From assembly GCF_904849725.1 (NCBI RefSeq), contig NC_058521.1, forward strand, positions 101,666,244 through 101,730,243: DNA of 64,000 nt, read 5' to 3'. This DNA is from Hordeum vulgare subsp. vulgare (lineage: Eukaryota; Streptophyta; Magnoliopsida; Poales; Poaceae). The position numbers were made by a program, and so were the translations under genes. The first letter of the stretch is position 1; each line of letters starts with the position of its first letter. This document shows, piece after piece, positions 1 to 12,256 of this stretch. Below the pieces are notes generated by a model. That model made no database searches, was not told where the DNA came from, and was given only the letters and a program-made list of their open reading frames with translations.

Positions 1-393
1 GGGATCGGCCGGCGGGTAGCGCAGATCGGGGCGCGGTGGCGGTGCTGCAGCCCACGGCGACGGGGACACAGGATGGCGCGGGTGTGGACGGCAAGGATCC
101 TGGGCGGCACATCCGGCGGCGGCCGGTGGGCAGTGGCCGACGGGGAGGTGCGGCGGCGCTTCCGGACGGGCTCGGGCATGCTGTTGCGGCCATGGGAGGG
201 AGGCTCGGGAGCAGGGAGCTCAGGTGACGGCGGCGACCGGCCAGATGGGCCCGGGAGGGCCCAATCCGGGCTGGGGCGGGACGGCGGCTGCGCAGTGGAG
301 GGAGGGAGGAGAGAGAGAGGCTGGATTAGGGTTTCGGGGCACGGTTTTCGAGGAGAGAGAGGGGGGGCTGTCTAAAATTATGAGGGGGGTATT
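1..393 (-). repeat. C 3' LTR, outer part
   Basis: GC-rich segment homologous to about 23946-24326 in the intact LTR of C, with small indels near 45-70. It ends at 393, where B was inserted. The B target duplication is gtatt (389-393) against ctatt (17892-17896). The intact LTR carries a single gtatt at 24322-24326 and so provides the empty site. Open frames here run on either strand in GC-rich DNA and are not genes. Confidence 0.85.
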
Positions 394-534
394 TGTTGGG
401 GAACGTCACATGGGAAACAAAAAATTTCCTACGCGCACGAAGACCTATCATGGTGATGTCCATCTACGAGAGGGGATGTCTGATCTACGTACCCTTGTAG
501 ACCGTACAGCAGAAGCGTTAGTGAACGCGGTTGA
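394..534 (-). repeat. B 3' LTR, terminal piece left of element A
   Basis: The first 141 bp are the inverted end of a BARE-type LTR, starting TGTTGGGGAACG. The copy at 16068-16208 matches closely. The LTR resumes at 9149 after element A, with gttga (530-534) duplicated at 9149-9153. Confidence 0.93.
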
Positions 535-2356
535 TGTTGGAAATATGCCCTAGAGGCAATAATAAATTAGTTATTATTATATTTCTTAGTTCATGATAAT
601 CGTTTATTATGCATGCTATAATTGTATTGATTGGAAACACAATACTTGTGTGGATACATAGACAAAACACTGTCCCTAGTAAGCCTCTAGTTGACTAGCT
701 CGTTGATCAAAGATGGTCAAGGTTTCCTGGCCATAGGCAAGTGTCGTCACTTGATAACGGGATCACATCATTAGGAGAATCATGTGATGGACTAGACCCA
801 AACTAATAGACGTAGCATGTTGATCGTGTCATTTTGTTGCTACTGTTTTCTGCGTGTCAAGTATTTGTTCCTATGACCATGAGATCATATAACTCACGGA
901 CACCGGAGGAATGCTTTGTGTGTATCAAACGTCGCAACGTAACTGGGTGACTATAAACATGCTCTACAGGTATCTCCGAAGGTGTTCGTTGAGTTAGTAT
1001 GGATCGAGACTGGGATTTGTCACTCCGTGTGACGGAGAGGTATCTCGGGGCCCACTCGGTAATACAACATCACACACAAGCCTTGCAAGCAATGTGACTT
1101 AGTGTAAGTTACGGGATCTTGTATTACGGAACGAGTAAAGAGACTTGCCGGTAAACGAGATTGAAATAGGTATGCGGATACTGACGATCGAATCTCGGGC
1201 AAGTAACATACCGAAGGACAAAGGGAATGACATACGGGATTATATGAATCCTTGGCACTGAGGTTCAAACGATAAGATCTTCGTAGAATATGTAGGATCC
1301 AATATGGGCATCCAGGTCCCGCTATTGGATATTGACCGAGGAGTCTCTCGGGTCATGTCTACATAGTTCTCGAACCCGCAGGGTCTGCACACTTAAGGTT
1401 CGACGTTGTTTTATGCGTATTTGAGTTATATGGTTGGTTACCGAATGTTGTTCGGAGTCTCGGATGAGATCACGGACGTCACGAGGGTTTCCGTAATGGT
1501 CCGGAAATGAAGATTGATATATAGGATGACCTCATTTGATTACCGGAAGGTTTTCAGAGTTACCGGGAATGTACCGGGAATGACGAATGGGTTCCGGGAG
1601 TTCACCGGGGGGGCAACCCACCCTGGGGAAGCCCATAGGCCTTGAGGGTGGCTCACCAGCCCTTAATGGGCTGGTGGGACAGCCCAAGAGGGCCCTATGC
1701 GCCTAGAGAAGAAAATCAAGGAGAAAAGAAAAAAAAAGGATAAGGTGGGAAGGGAAGGAAGGACTCCCTCCCACCAAACCAAGTCCATCTCGGTTTGGGG
1801 GGGGGGGGGAACCTTCCCCCTTGGACTCGGCCGACCCCCTTGGGGCTCCTTGAGCCCCAAGGCAAGGTCCCCTCCCTCCCACCTATATATACGGAGGTTT
1901 TAGGGCTGATTTGAGACGACTTTTCGACGGCAGCCCGACCACATACCTCCACGGTTTTTCCTCTAGATCGCGTTTCTGCGGAGCTCGGGCGGAGCCCTGC
2001 TTAGACAAGGTCATCACCAACCTCCAGAGCGTCGTCACGCTGCCGGAGAACTCTTCTACCTCTCCGTCTCTCTTGCTGGATCAAGAAGGCCGAGATCATC
2101 GTCGAGCTGTACGTGTGCTGAACGCGGAGGTGTCGTCCGTTCGGCACTAGATCGAGGGACTGATCGCGGGATAGTTCGCAGGGAGGATCGAGGGACGTGA
2201 GGACGTTCCACTACATCAACCGCGTTCACTAATGCTTCTGCTGTACGGTCTACAAGGGTACGTAGATCACACATCCCCTCTCGTAGATGGACATCACCAT
2301 GATATGTCTTCGTGCGCGTAGGAAATTTTTTGTTTCCCATGCGACGTTCCCCAACA
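535..2356 (+). repeat. A 5' LTR
   Basis: 1822 bp, starting TGTTGGAAATATGCCC and ending CGTTCCCCAACA, as in BARE1/WIS/Angela LTRs. It contains a TATA motif at 1884-1891. It is directly repeated at 7350-9148. Confidence 0.93.
1884..1891 (+). promoter_or_regulatory. Core promoter TATA motif of A 5' LTR
   Basis: TATATATA lies in a pyrimidine-rich context about 470 bp before the LTR end. The same motif is at 8677-8684, 56021-56028 and (inverted) 16534-16541 in the other BARE-type LTRs, so it is the conserved LTR promoter position. Assignment is by motif only. Confidence 0.6.
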
Positions 2357-2370
2357 GTAGCATCATGAGC
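2357..2370 (+). other. Degenerate primer binding site of A
   Basis: Directly after the LTR, where B has the canonical initiator-Met primer site TGGTATCAGAGC, A reads GTAGCATCATGAGC. Several mismatches to the tRNA 3' end suggest poor priming, unless they arose after insertion. Confidence 0.65.
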
Positions 2371-3639
2371 TAGGTTCATGCGTAGATGTCTTCTCGAGTA
2401 GAACACAAAAGTTTTTGTGGGCGGTGATGTGCGTTTTGCTGCCCTCCTTAGTCTTTCCTTGATTCCGCGGTATTGTTGGATCGAAGCGGCTCGGACCAAC
2501 ATTACTCGTACGCTTACGAGAGACTGGTTTCATCGCTACGAGTAACTCCGTTGCTCAAAGATGACTGGCGGGTGTCAGTTTCTCCAACTTTAGTTGAATC
2601 GGAATTGACCGAGGAGGTCCTTGGATGAGGTTAAATAGAAACTCATATATCTCCGTTGTGGTGTTTGCGTAAGTAAGATGCGATCCTACTAGATACCCAT
2701 GGTCACCACGTAAAACTTGCAACAACAAAATTAGAGGACGTCTAACTTGTTTTTGCAGGGTATGCTTGTGATGTGATATGGCCAACGATGTGATGTGATA
2801 TATTGGATGTATGAGATGATCATGTTGTAATAGTTAATATCGACTTGCACGTCGATGGTACGGCAACCGGCAGGAGCCATAGGGTTGTCTTTATAACTAA
2901 CGTTTGTGCTTGCAGATGCGTTTACTATTTTGCTAGGATGTAGATTTAGTAGTAATAGCATGAGTAGCACGACAACCCCGATGGCGACACGTTGATGGAG
3001 ATCATGATGATGGAGATCATGGTGTGACGCCGGTGACAAGAAGATCGTGCCGGTGCTTTGGTGATGGAGATCAAGAAGCTCGTGATGATGGCCATATCAT
3101 GTCACTTATGAATTGCATGTGATGTTAATCCTTTTATGCACCTTATTTTGCTTAGAACAACGCTAGCATTATGAGGTGATCTCTCACTAAAATTTCAAGA
3201 CGAAATTGTGTTCTCCCCGACTGTGCACCGTTGCTACAGTTTGTCGTTTCGAGACACCACGTGATGATCGGGTGTGATAGACTCAACATTCACATACAAC
3301 GGGTGCAAAACAGTTGCGCACGCGGAACACTCGGGTTAAGCTTGATGAGCCTAGCATGTGCAGACATGGCCTCGGAACACATGAGACCAAAAGGTCGAGC
3401 ATGAATCGTATAGTTGATATGATTTGCATAGAGATGCTTACCACTGAAACTATTCTCGACTCACGTGATGATCGGACTTGAGATAGCGGATTTGGATCAT
3501 GTACCACTCAAATGACTAGAGAGATGTACTTTTTGAGTGGGAGTTCTTAAGTAATATGATTAATTGAACTAATTGTCATGAACATAGTCTAATGGTCTTT
3601 GCGAATTACGATGTAGCTTGCGCTATAGCTCTACTATTT
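2371..3639 (+). other. Untranslated leader of A
   Basis: Non-coding stretch between primer site and gag remnant. It is homologous in reverse complement to the B leader (14815-16054). Short frames here are not shared in any conserved way with B. No promoter or RNA gene is visible. Confidence 0.7.
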
Positions 3640-6600
3640 TTATATGTTCCTAGAGAAAATTTAGTTGAAAATTGATAGTAGCAAACTTTGCAGACTGTGT
3701 CTGTAAAACCGAGGATTGTCCTCGTTGCTACGCAGAAGGCTTATGTCCTTAATGCACCACTCGGTGTGCTGCACCTCGACCGTCGTCTGTGGATGCTATG
3801 AACATCCGACATACACGTTTCTGATGACTACACGATAGTTCAGTGCAAAATACTTAATGGCTTAGAAGCAAGGTGCCGAAAACGTTGTAAAACGTCACGG
3901 AACATAAGTGATGTTTTGAAGAGATGAAATTGTGATTTCATGCTTGTGCCCTTGTTAAGAGGTACGAGACCTCCAACAAGATTCTTTGTTCACAAAGTAA
4001 AGGAGAAAAGCTCAATCGTTGAGCGTGTGCTCAGATTGTCTGAGTACGACAATCACTTGAATCAAGTGGGAGTTAATCTTCCACATGAGATAGTGATGGT
4101 TCTCCAAAGTCACTGCCACCAAGCTGTGAGAGCTTCTTGATGAACTATAACATATCAAGTATAGATACAATGATCCTTGAGCGATTCGCGATGTTTGACA
4201 CTGCGAAAGTAGAAATCAAGAAGGAGCATCAATAGTTGATGGTTTGTAAAACCACTAAGTTTCAAGAAAGGCAAGGGCTAGAAGGGATACTTCGTGAAAC
4301 GGCAAAACAGTTGCTGCACTAATGAAGAGACCCAAGATTAAACCCAAACCCGAGACTAAGTGCTTCTGTAATGAGGGGAACAGTCACTGAGGCGGAGCAA
4401 CTCTAGATACTTGGTATATAAGAAGGCTGGCAAAGGTCGAAAGAAGTGTATTTGATATACATGATGTTGATGTGTACTTTACTAGTACTCCTAGTAGCAT
4501 GAGGGTATTGGATACCGGTTCGGTTGCTAAGTGATTAGTAACACGAAATGAAAGCTACGGCATAAACGGAGACTAGCTAAAGGCGAGGTGACGATACGTG
4601 TTGGAAGTGTTTCCAAGGTTGATATGATCAAACGTCGCACGCTCCATCTATCATCGGGATTGGTGCTAAACCTAAATAATTGTTATTTGGTGCTTGCGTT
4701 AAGCATGAACATGATTGGATCGTGTTTATTGCAATACGATTATTCATTTAAGGAGAATAATGGTTACTCTATTTTCTTGAATATTCACCTTCAATGGTTT
4801 ATTGAATCTCGATCGTAGTGTTACACATGTTCATGATATTGGTGCCAAAAGATACGAGTTAATGACGATAGTACCACTTACTTGTGGCACTGCCGCTTGA
4901 GTCATGTTAGTATAAATTGCATGAAGAGGCTCCATGCTGATGGATCTTTGTACTCACCTGATTTCGAATCACTTGTGACATGCAAATCATACCACATGAG
5001 CAAGGCCTTGTTTTCATTGAGATGAAATAAGATAGTAACTTGTTGGAAGTGATACATTTTGATGTATGCAGTCCAATGGGTGCTGAGGCACGTAGTGGAT
5101 ATCATTATGTTCTTACTTCACTGACGATTTGAGTAGATACAGGAGTATTTACTTAATAAATCACAAGTCTGCAATGTTGAAAAGTTAAATTCCGTTTCAG
5201 AGCGAAGTTCGTCGTAACAAGAGGATAAACTGTCTACGATATGATCATGGAAATGAATATCTGAGTTACGAGTTTTGGTACGCAGTTAAGACAATGTGGA
5301 AATTGTTTCGCAGTTCATGCCACTTGGAACATCATAGTGTGATGATGTGTCTGAACGTCATAGCCACGCACTATTTGGTATGGTGCATACTATGATGTCT
5401 CTTATCGAATTACCACTGTCGTTTATGGGTTATGCATTAGAGACAACCACACTCACTTTAAATAGGGCACCGCGTATTTCCGTTGAGATGACAAAGTATA
5501 GACTGAGGTTTAGAGAAATCTAAACTGTCGTTTCTTGAAAGTTTGGGGCTTCGACACTTATGTGAAAAAGTTTCAGTCTGATAAGCTCGAACCCAAAGCG
5601 GATAAATCCATCTTCATAGGATATCCAAAACAGTTGGGTACATCTCCTATCTCAGATCCGAAAGCAAAGTGTTTGTTTCTAGAAACGGATCCTTTCTCGA
5701 GGAAAGGTTTCTCTCGAAAGAATTGAGTGGGAGGGTAGTAGAACTTGATGAGGTTATTGAACCATCACTTCAACTAGTGTGTAGCAGGGCGCAGGAAGTT
5801 GTTCCTGTGGCGCCTACACCAATTGAAGTGGAAGCTGATGATGGTGATTATCAAGCATCGGATCAAGTTACTACAAGCCTCGTAGGTTGACAAGGTCGCA
5901 TACTACTACAGAGTGGTACGGTAACCCTGTCTTGGAGGTCATGTTGTTGAGAAACGGTGAACCTACGACTTATGGAGAAAGCGATGGTGGGCCCAGATTC
6001 CGACAAATGGCTGGAAGCCATGAAATCCGAGAGAGGATCCATGTATGAAAACAAAGTGTAGACTTTGAAAGAACTACTTCATGGTCATAAGACTATTGAG
6101 TAAAGATGGATCTTTAAAAGAAGACAGACGATGATGGTGATAAGTCACTATTAAGAAAAGCTCGACTTGTCGCAAAGATGTTTTCGACAAGATCAAACAG
6201 TTGACTATGATGAGACTTTCTCACTCGTAGCGATGCTAAAGGTCTGTAAGAATTATGTTAGTTGTTGATGCATTACTTATGAAATATTGCACGTAGGATG
6301 TCAAAACATTGTTTTCTCGATGGTTTCCTTGAGAAAACATTGTATGTGATACAACCAGAAGGTTTTGTCGATCCTAAAGATACTAGCAAGTATGCAAGCT
6401 CCAGTGATCCTTCAATGGACTGGTGCAAGCATCTCGGAGTTGGAATATACACTTTGATGAGATGATCAAAGATTTTGGGTTTGTACAAGGTTTATGAGAA
6501 ACTTGTATTTCCAAGGAAGTGAGTGGGAGCACTATAGAATTTCTGATAAGTATATGTGGTTGACATATTGTGGATCAGAAGTAATGTAGAATTTCTGTAA

Positions 6601-7270
6601 AACATACAAGGTTGTTTGAAAGGAGTTTTCAAAGGAATACCTGGATTGAGCTACTTGAACGTTGAGCATCAAAGATCTATGGAGATAGATCGAAAGCGCT
6701 TAATGGAAGTTTCAACAAGATGCATGCCTTGACAAGTTTTTGAAGGAGTTCAAAATAGATCAGCAAAGAAGGAGTTCTTGGTTGCGTTGTGAGGTGTGAA
6801 TTTGAGTAGGACTCAAAACCCGACCCCGGCAGAATAAAGAGAATAGACGAAGGTCGTCTTCTATGCCTTAGCCGTAGAATCTAAAGTATGCCATGCTGTG
6901 TACCGCACCTGATGTGTGCCTTGACTCAAAGTATGTTGAGAGGTACAGAGAGTGATCCATGATTGAACCACTAGCAGCGGTCAAAATTTATCCTTAGTAA
7001 CTAATGGACTAAGGAATTTTTCTCGATTATGGAGGTGGTTAAAGAGTTCGTCGTAAAGGGTTACGTCGATGCAAGCTTTGACACTAATCCAAATAACTAT
7101 GAGTAGTGAAACGAATTCGTATAGTAGAGTAGATATTTGGAGCATTTCCGAATAGCACGTAGTAGCAGCATCTATAAGATGACATAAATATTTGTAAAGA
7201 ACGCACGGATCTGAAAGGTTCAGAACCATTGACTAAAACCTCTCTCACGAGCAAGACGTGATCAAACCCC
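3640..7270 (+). pseudogene. A gag-pol remnant (copia), heavily decayed
   Basis: Collinear with the B polyprotein but broken into frames mostly under 80 codons. Recognisable pieces are a gag segment near 3730-4250; a zinc-knuckle remnant near 4360-4390; a protease/pre-integrase piece at 4588-4818; the GAG-pre-integrase histidine region near 4880; integrase C-terminal matter at 5535-5720; RT from about 5930, including the QPEGFVDPK-like segment near 6350; and an RNase H tail ending about 7270. Dozens of stops and indels separate them. No product can be made. It is far more degraded than the equivalent region of B or D. Confidence 0.85.
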
Positions 7271-7335
7271 ATAACTATATGGGTGTTGGATTCGTTGGAA
7301 TCACATGGTGATGTGAACTAGATTATTGACTCTAG

Positions 7336-7349
7336 TGCAAGTGGGAGAC
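7336..7349 (+). other. Polypurine tract of A
   Basis: The sequence GTGCAAGTGGGAGAC lies immediately before the 3' LTR. It is identical to the tract before the D 3' LTR and, inverted, the B 3' LTR. It is the expected plus-strand primer for copia reverse transcription. Confidence 0.8.
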
Positions 7350-9148
7350 TGTTGGAAATATTCCCTAGAAGCAATAATAAATTAGTTATTATTATATTTC
7401 TTAGTTCATGATAATCGTTTATTATCCATGCTATAATTGTATTGATTGGAAACACAATACTTGTGTGGATACATAGACAAAACAGTGTCCCTAGTAAGCC
7501 TCTAGTTGACTAGCTCGTTGATCAAAGATGGTCAAGGTTTCCTGGCCATAGGCAAGTGTCATCACTTGATAACGGGATCACATCATTAGGAGAATCATGT
7601 GATGGACTAGACCCAAACTAATAGACGTAGCATGTTGATCGTGTCATTTTGTTGCTACTGTTTTCTGCGTGTCAAGTATTTGTTCCTATGACCATGAGAT
7701 CATATAACTCACGGACACCGGAGGAATGCTTTGTGTGTATCAAACGTCGCAACGTAACTGGGTGACTATAAAGATGCTCTACAGGTATCTCCGAAGGTGT
7801 TCGTTGAGTTAGTATGGATCGAGACTGGGATTTGTCACTCCGTGTGACGGAGAGGTATCTCGGGGCCCACTCGGTAATACAACATCACACACAAGCCTTG
7901 CAAGCAATGTGACTTAGTGTAAGTTACGGGATCTTGTATTACGGAACGAGTAAAGAGACTTGCCGGTAAACGAGATTGAAATAGGTATGCGGATACTGAC
8001 GATCGAATCTCGGGCAAGTAACATACCGAAGGACAAAGGGAATGACATACGGGATTATATGAATCCTTGGCACTGAGGTTCAAACGATAAGATCTTCGTA
8101 GAATATGTAGGATCCAATATGGGCATCCAGGTCCCGCTATTGGATATTGACCGAGGAGTCTCTCGGGTCATGTCTACATAGTTCTCGAACCCGCAGGGTC
8201 TGCACACTTAAGGTTCGACGTTGTTTTATGCGCATTTGAGTTATATGGTTGGTTACCGAATGTTGTTCGGAGTCTCGGATGAGATCACGGACGTCACGAG
8301 GGTTTCCGGAATGGTCCTGAAACGAAGATTGATATATAGGATGACCTCATTTGATTACCGGAAGGTTTTCGGAGTTACCGGGAATGTACCGGGAATGACG
8401 AATGGGTTCCGGGAGTTCACCGGGGGGGCAACCCACCCTGGGGAAGCCCATAGGCCTTGAGGGTGGCACACCAACCCTTAGTGGGATGGTGGGACAGCCC
8501 AAGAGGGCCCTATGCGCCTAGAGAAGAAAATCAAGGAGAAAAGAAAAAAATAGGAGAAGGTGGGAAGGGAAGGAAGGACTCCCTCCCACCAAACCAAGTC
8601 CATCTCGGTTTGGGGGGGGGGGACCTTCCCCCTTGGACTCGGCCGATCCCAAGGCAAGGTCCCCTCCCTCCCACCTATATATATGGAGGTTTTAGGCCTG
8701 ATTTGAGACGACTTTTCCACGGCAGCCCGACCACATACCTCCACGGTTTTTCCTCTAGATCGCATTTCTGCGGAGCTCGGGCGGAGCCCTTCTGAGACAA
8801 GGTCATCACCAACCTCCGGAGTGCCGTCACGCTGCCGGAGAACTCTTCTACCTCTCCGTCTCTCTTGCTGGATCAAGAAGGTCGAGATCATCGTCGAGCT
8901 GTACGTGTGCTGAACGCGGAGGTGCCGTCCGTTCGGCACTAGATCGTGGGACTGATCGCGGGTTAGTTCGCGGGGCGGATCGAGGGACGTGAGGACGTTC
9001 CACTACATCAACCGCGTTCACTAACGCTTCTGCTGTACGGTCTACAAGGGAACGTAGATCACACATCCCCTCTCGTAGATGGACATCACCATGATAGGTC
9101 TTCGTGCGCGTAGGAAATTTTTTGTTTCCCATGCGATGTTCCCCAACA
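7350..9148 (+). repeat. A 3' LTR
   Basis: 1799 bp direct repeat of 535-2356. It differs by scattered substitutions (two in the first 25 bases), G-tract length changes near 8610 and a short deletion near 8648. It ends CCCCAACA and is followed by the TSD gttga. Confidence 0.93.
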
Positions 9149-10833
9149 GTTGATGTAGTGGAACGTCCTCACGTCCCTCGATCCGCCCCACGAACCGTCC
9201 CGCGATCAGTCCCACGATCTAGTGCCGAACGGACGTCACCTCCGCGTTCAGCACACGTATAGCTCGACGATGATCTCGGCCTTCTTGATCCAGCAAGAGA
9301 GATGGAGAGGTAGATGAGTTCTCCGGCAGCGTGACGGCGCTCCGGAGGTTGGTGGTGATCTTATCTCAGCAGGGCTCCGCCCGAGCTCCGTAGAAACGCG
9401 ATCTAGAGGTAAAACCGTGGAGATATGTGGTCGGGATGCCGTGGCAAAGTTGTCTCAAATCAGCCCTAAAACCTCCGTATATATAGGGGGAGGAGGGGGA
9501 GCCTTGCCTTGGGGTCCAAGGACTCCCAAGGACTTCGGCCGAGCCAAGGGGGGCAACCCTCCCCTTCCAAACCAAGTCCAACTAGGTTTGGAAGGAGGAG
9601 TCCTTGCCCCTTTTCCCACCTCCTCTTTTTTTTCCTTTTCTCTTTGATTTTCTTCCTATGGCGCATAGGACCTTCTTGGGCTGTCCCACCAGCCCACTAA
9701 GGGCTGGTGCGCCACCCCAAAGGCCTATGGCTCCCCGGGGTGGGTTGCCCCCCCCCCCTGGTGAACACCCGGAACCCATTCGTCATTCCCGGTACATTCC
9801 CGGTAACTCCGAAAACCTTCCAGTAATCAAATGAGGTCATCCTATATATCAATCTTCGTTTCTGGACCATTCCGGAAACCCTCGTGACGTCCGTGATCTC
9901 ATCCGGGACTCCGAACAACATTCGGTAACCAACCATATAACTCAAATACGCATAAAACAACGTCGAACCTTAAGTGTGCAGACCCCGCGGGTTCGAGAAC
10001 TATGTAGACATGACCCGAGAGACTCCTCGGTCAATATCCAATAGCGGGACCTGGATGCCCATATTGGATCCTACATATTCTACGAAGATCTTATCGTTTG
10101 AACCTCAGTGCCAAGGATTCATATAATCCCGTATGTCATTCCCTTTGTCCTTCGGTATGTTACTTGCCCGAGATTCGATCGTCAGTATCCGCATACCTAT
10201 TTCAATCTCGTTTACCGGCAAGTCTCTTTACTCGTTCCGTAATACAAGATCCTGCAACTTACACTAAGTTACATTGCTTGCAAGGCTTGTGTGTGATGTT
10301 GTATTACCGAGTGGGCCCCGAGATACCTCTCCGTCACACGGAGTGACAAATCCCAGTCTCGATCCGTACTAACTCAACGAACACCTTCGGAGATACCTGT
10401 AGAGCATGTTTATAGTCAACCAGTTACGTTGCAACGTTTGATACACACAAAGTATTCCTCCGGTGTCAGTGAGTTATATGATCTCATGGTCATAGGAACA
10501 AATACTTGACACGCAGAAAACAGTAGCAACAAAATGACACGATCAACATGCTATGTCTATTAGTTTGGGTCTAGTCCATCACGTGATTCTCCTAATGACG
10601 TGATCCAGTTATCAAGCAACAACACCTTGTTCATAATCAGAAGACACTGACTATTTTTGATCAAGTGCCTAGCCAACTAGAGGCTTGCTAGGGACAGTGT
10701 TTTGTCTATGTATCCACACATGTATATAAGTCTTCATTAATACAATTATAGCATGGATAATAAACGATTATATTGATACAAGAATTATAATAATAACTAT
10801 ATTTATTATTGCCTCTAGGGCATAATTCCAACA
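9149..10833 (-). repeat. B 3' LTR, main part
   Basis: Continuation of the LTR interrupted at 534. With 394-534 it makes about 1.82 kb, matching 16068-17891. It ends (plus-strand view) with the inverted LTR start ...ATTCCAACA at 10833, followed by the polypurine tract. Confidence 0.92.
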
Positions 10834-10845
10834 GTCTCCCACTTG
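10834..10845 (-). other. Polypurine tract of B
   Basis: On the minus strand, AAGTGGGAGACT sits directly against the LTR start, as in A and D. Confidence 0.8.
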
Positions 10846-10885
10846 CACTAGAGTCAATAATCTAGCCCTCACATCATCATGTGAA

Positions 10886-12256
10886 TTACATTGTAATAAA
10901 TCTAACACCCATACAGTTCTGGTGTTGATCATGCTTTGCCCGTGGAAGAGGTTTAGTCAGCGGGTCTGCTACATTCAGATCCGTGTGCACTTTGCATATA
11001 TTTACGTCCTCCCCTTCGATGTAGTCGCGGATGAGGTTGAACCGCCGTTTGATGTGTCTGGACTTCTTGTGAAACCGTGATTCCTTTGCTAGGGCAATGG
11101 CACCCGTGTTGTCACAGAACAAGGTTATTGGATTCAGTGCGCTTGGCACTACTCCAAGATCCGTCAAGAACTGCTTCATCCAGACACCCTCCTTAGCCGC
11201 CTCCGAGGCAGCCATGTACTCCGCTTCACATGTAGAATCTGCTACGACGCTTTGCTTGGAACTGCACCAGCTTACCGCACCCCCATTAAGAATAAATATG
11301 TATCCGGTCTCCGACTTAGAGTCGTCCAGATCTGTGTCAAAGCTTGCATCGACGTAACCTTTTACGGCGAGATCTTCGTCACCTCCATACACGAGAAACA
11401 TCTCCTTAGTCCTTTTCAGGTACTTCAGGATATTCTTGACCGTCGTCCAGTGATCCACTCCTGGATTACTCTGGAACCTACATGCCATACTTATGGCCAG
11501 GCTAACGTCCGGTCTAGTGCGCAGCATTGCATACATGATAGAACCTATGGCTGAAGCATAGGGGACGGTGCTCATATGCTCTCTATCCTCATCAGTTGCT
11601 GGGCACTGAGTCTTACTCAATCTCGTACCTTGTAAAACTGGCAAGAACCCCTTCTTGGACTGTTCCATTTTGAACCTCTTCAAAACTTTATCAAGGTATG
11701 TGCTTTGTGAAAGTCCTATCAGGCGTTTTGATCTATCCCTGTAGATCTTAATGCCTAGAATGTAAGTAGCTTGTCCTAGGTCCTTCATAGAGAAACTTTT
11801 GTTCAAGTAATCCTTTATGCTCTCCAAAAACTCTACGTTGTTTCCAATCAACAATATGTCATCCACATATAATATTAGAAACGCCACAGAGCTCCCATTC
11901 ACTTTCTTGTAAATACAAGATTCTCCAACCACTTGTATAAACCCAAATGCTTTGATCACCTCATCAAAGCGTTTGTTCCAACTCCGAGATGCTTGCACCA
12001 ATCCATAAATGGATCGCTGGAGCTTGCACACTTTGTTAGCATTCTTAGGATCGACAAAACCTTCGGGTTGCATCATATACAACTCTTCCTCAAGGAAACC
12101 GTTAAGGAACGCCGTTTTGACATCCATCTGCCAGATTTCATAATCGAAAAACGCAGCTATTGCTAACATGATTCTGACGGACTTAAGCATCGCTACGGGT
12201 GAGAATGTCTCATCGTAGTCAACTCCTTGAACTTGTGAAAAAACCCTTTGCCACAA
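10886..12256 (-). pseudogene. B copia pol: reverse transcriptase C-terminal part and RNase H
   Basis: A 456-codon open frame, in a different frame from the upstream gag-pol because of an expanded T tract near 12240 (six T where the family reading needs four). It holds the copia RT core (QMDVKTAFLNG early, YVDDILL near residue 130, CTRPD-type motif as LRTRPDV) and the RNase H with conserved acidic residues (YVDASFDTD, CEAEYMAA, FCDNTGAIAL). It ends with the typical HTDLNVADPLTKPLP tail. Catalytic residues look preserved, so the frame break is the main lesion. It acts in converting element RNA to DNA in virus-like particles. Confidence 0.93.

Larger units (their letters stand above)
535..9148 (+). 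mobile_element. Element A: BARE/WIS-type copia with a wrecked interior
   Basis: Plus-strand element of 8614 bp bounded by a perfect 5-bp TSD, gttga (530-534 and 9149-9153). Its LTRs are 535-2356 and 7350-9148. The interior follows the copia order (gag, protease, integrase, RT, RNase H) but is saturated with stops and indels. The LTRs differ by only a few dozen changes plus short indels by eye, far less than the decay of the interior. This suggests it was already defective when it inserted and was moved by proteins from a relative. It lies in the 3' LTR of B in the opposite orientation. Confidence 0.93.

Noticed and set aside
73..553. Overlapping plus-strand ORFs at the left edge
   Set aside because: They lie in the GC-rich LTR of C, cross the B junction at 394 and the A junction at 535, and are not conserved in the homologous LTR at 23946-24320.
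2056..2502. Minus-strand 148-codon ORF and its relatives at 8478-8939, 8848-9132, 15923-16369 and 56193-56477
   Set aside because: They lie in the LTR end and leader of BARE elements, in antisense, and cross the LTR/primer-site junction. This is repeat sequence, not genes.
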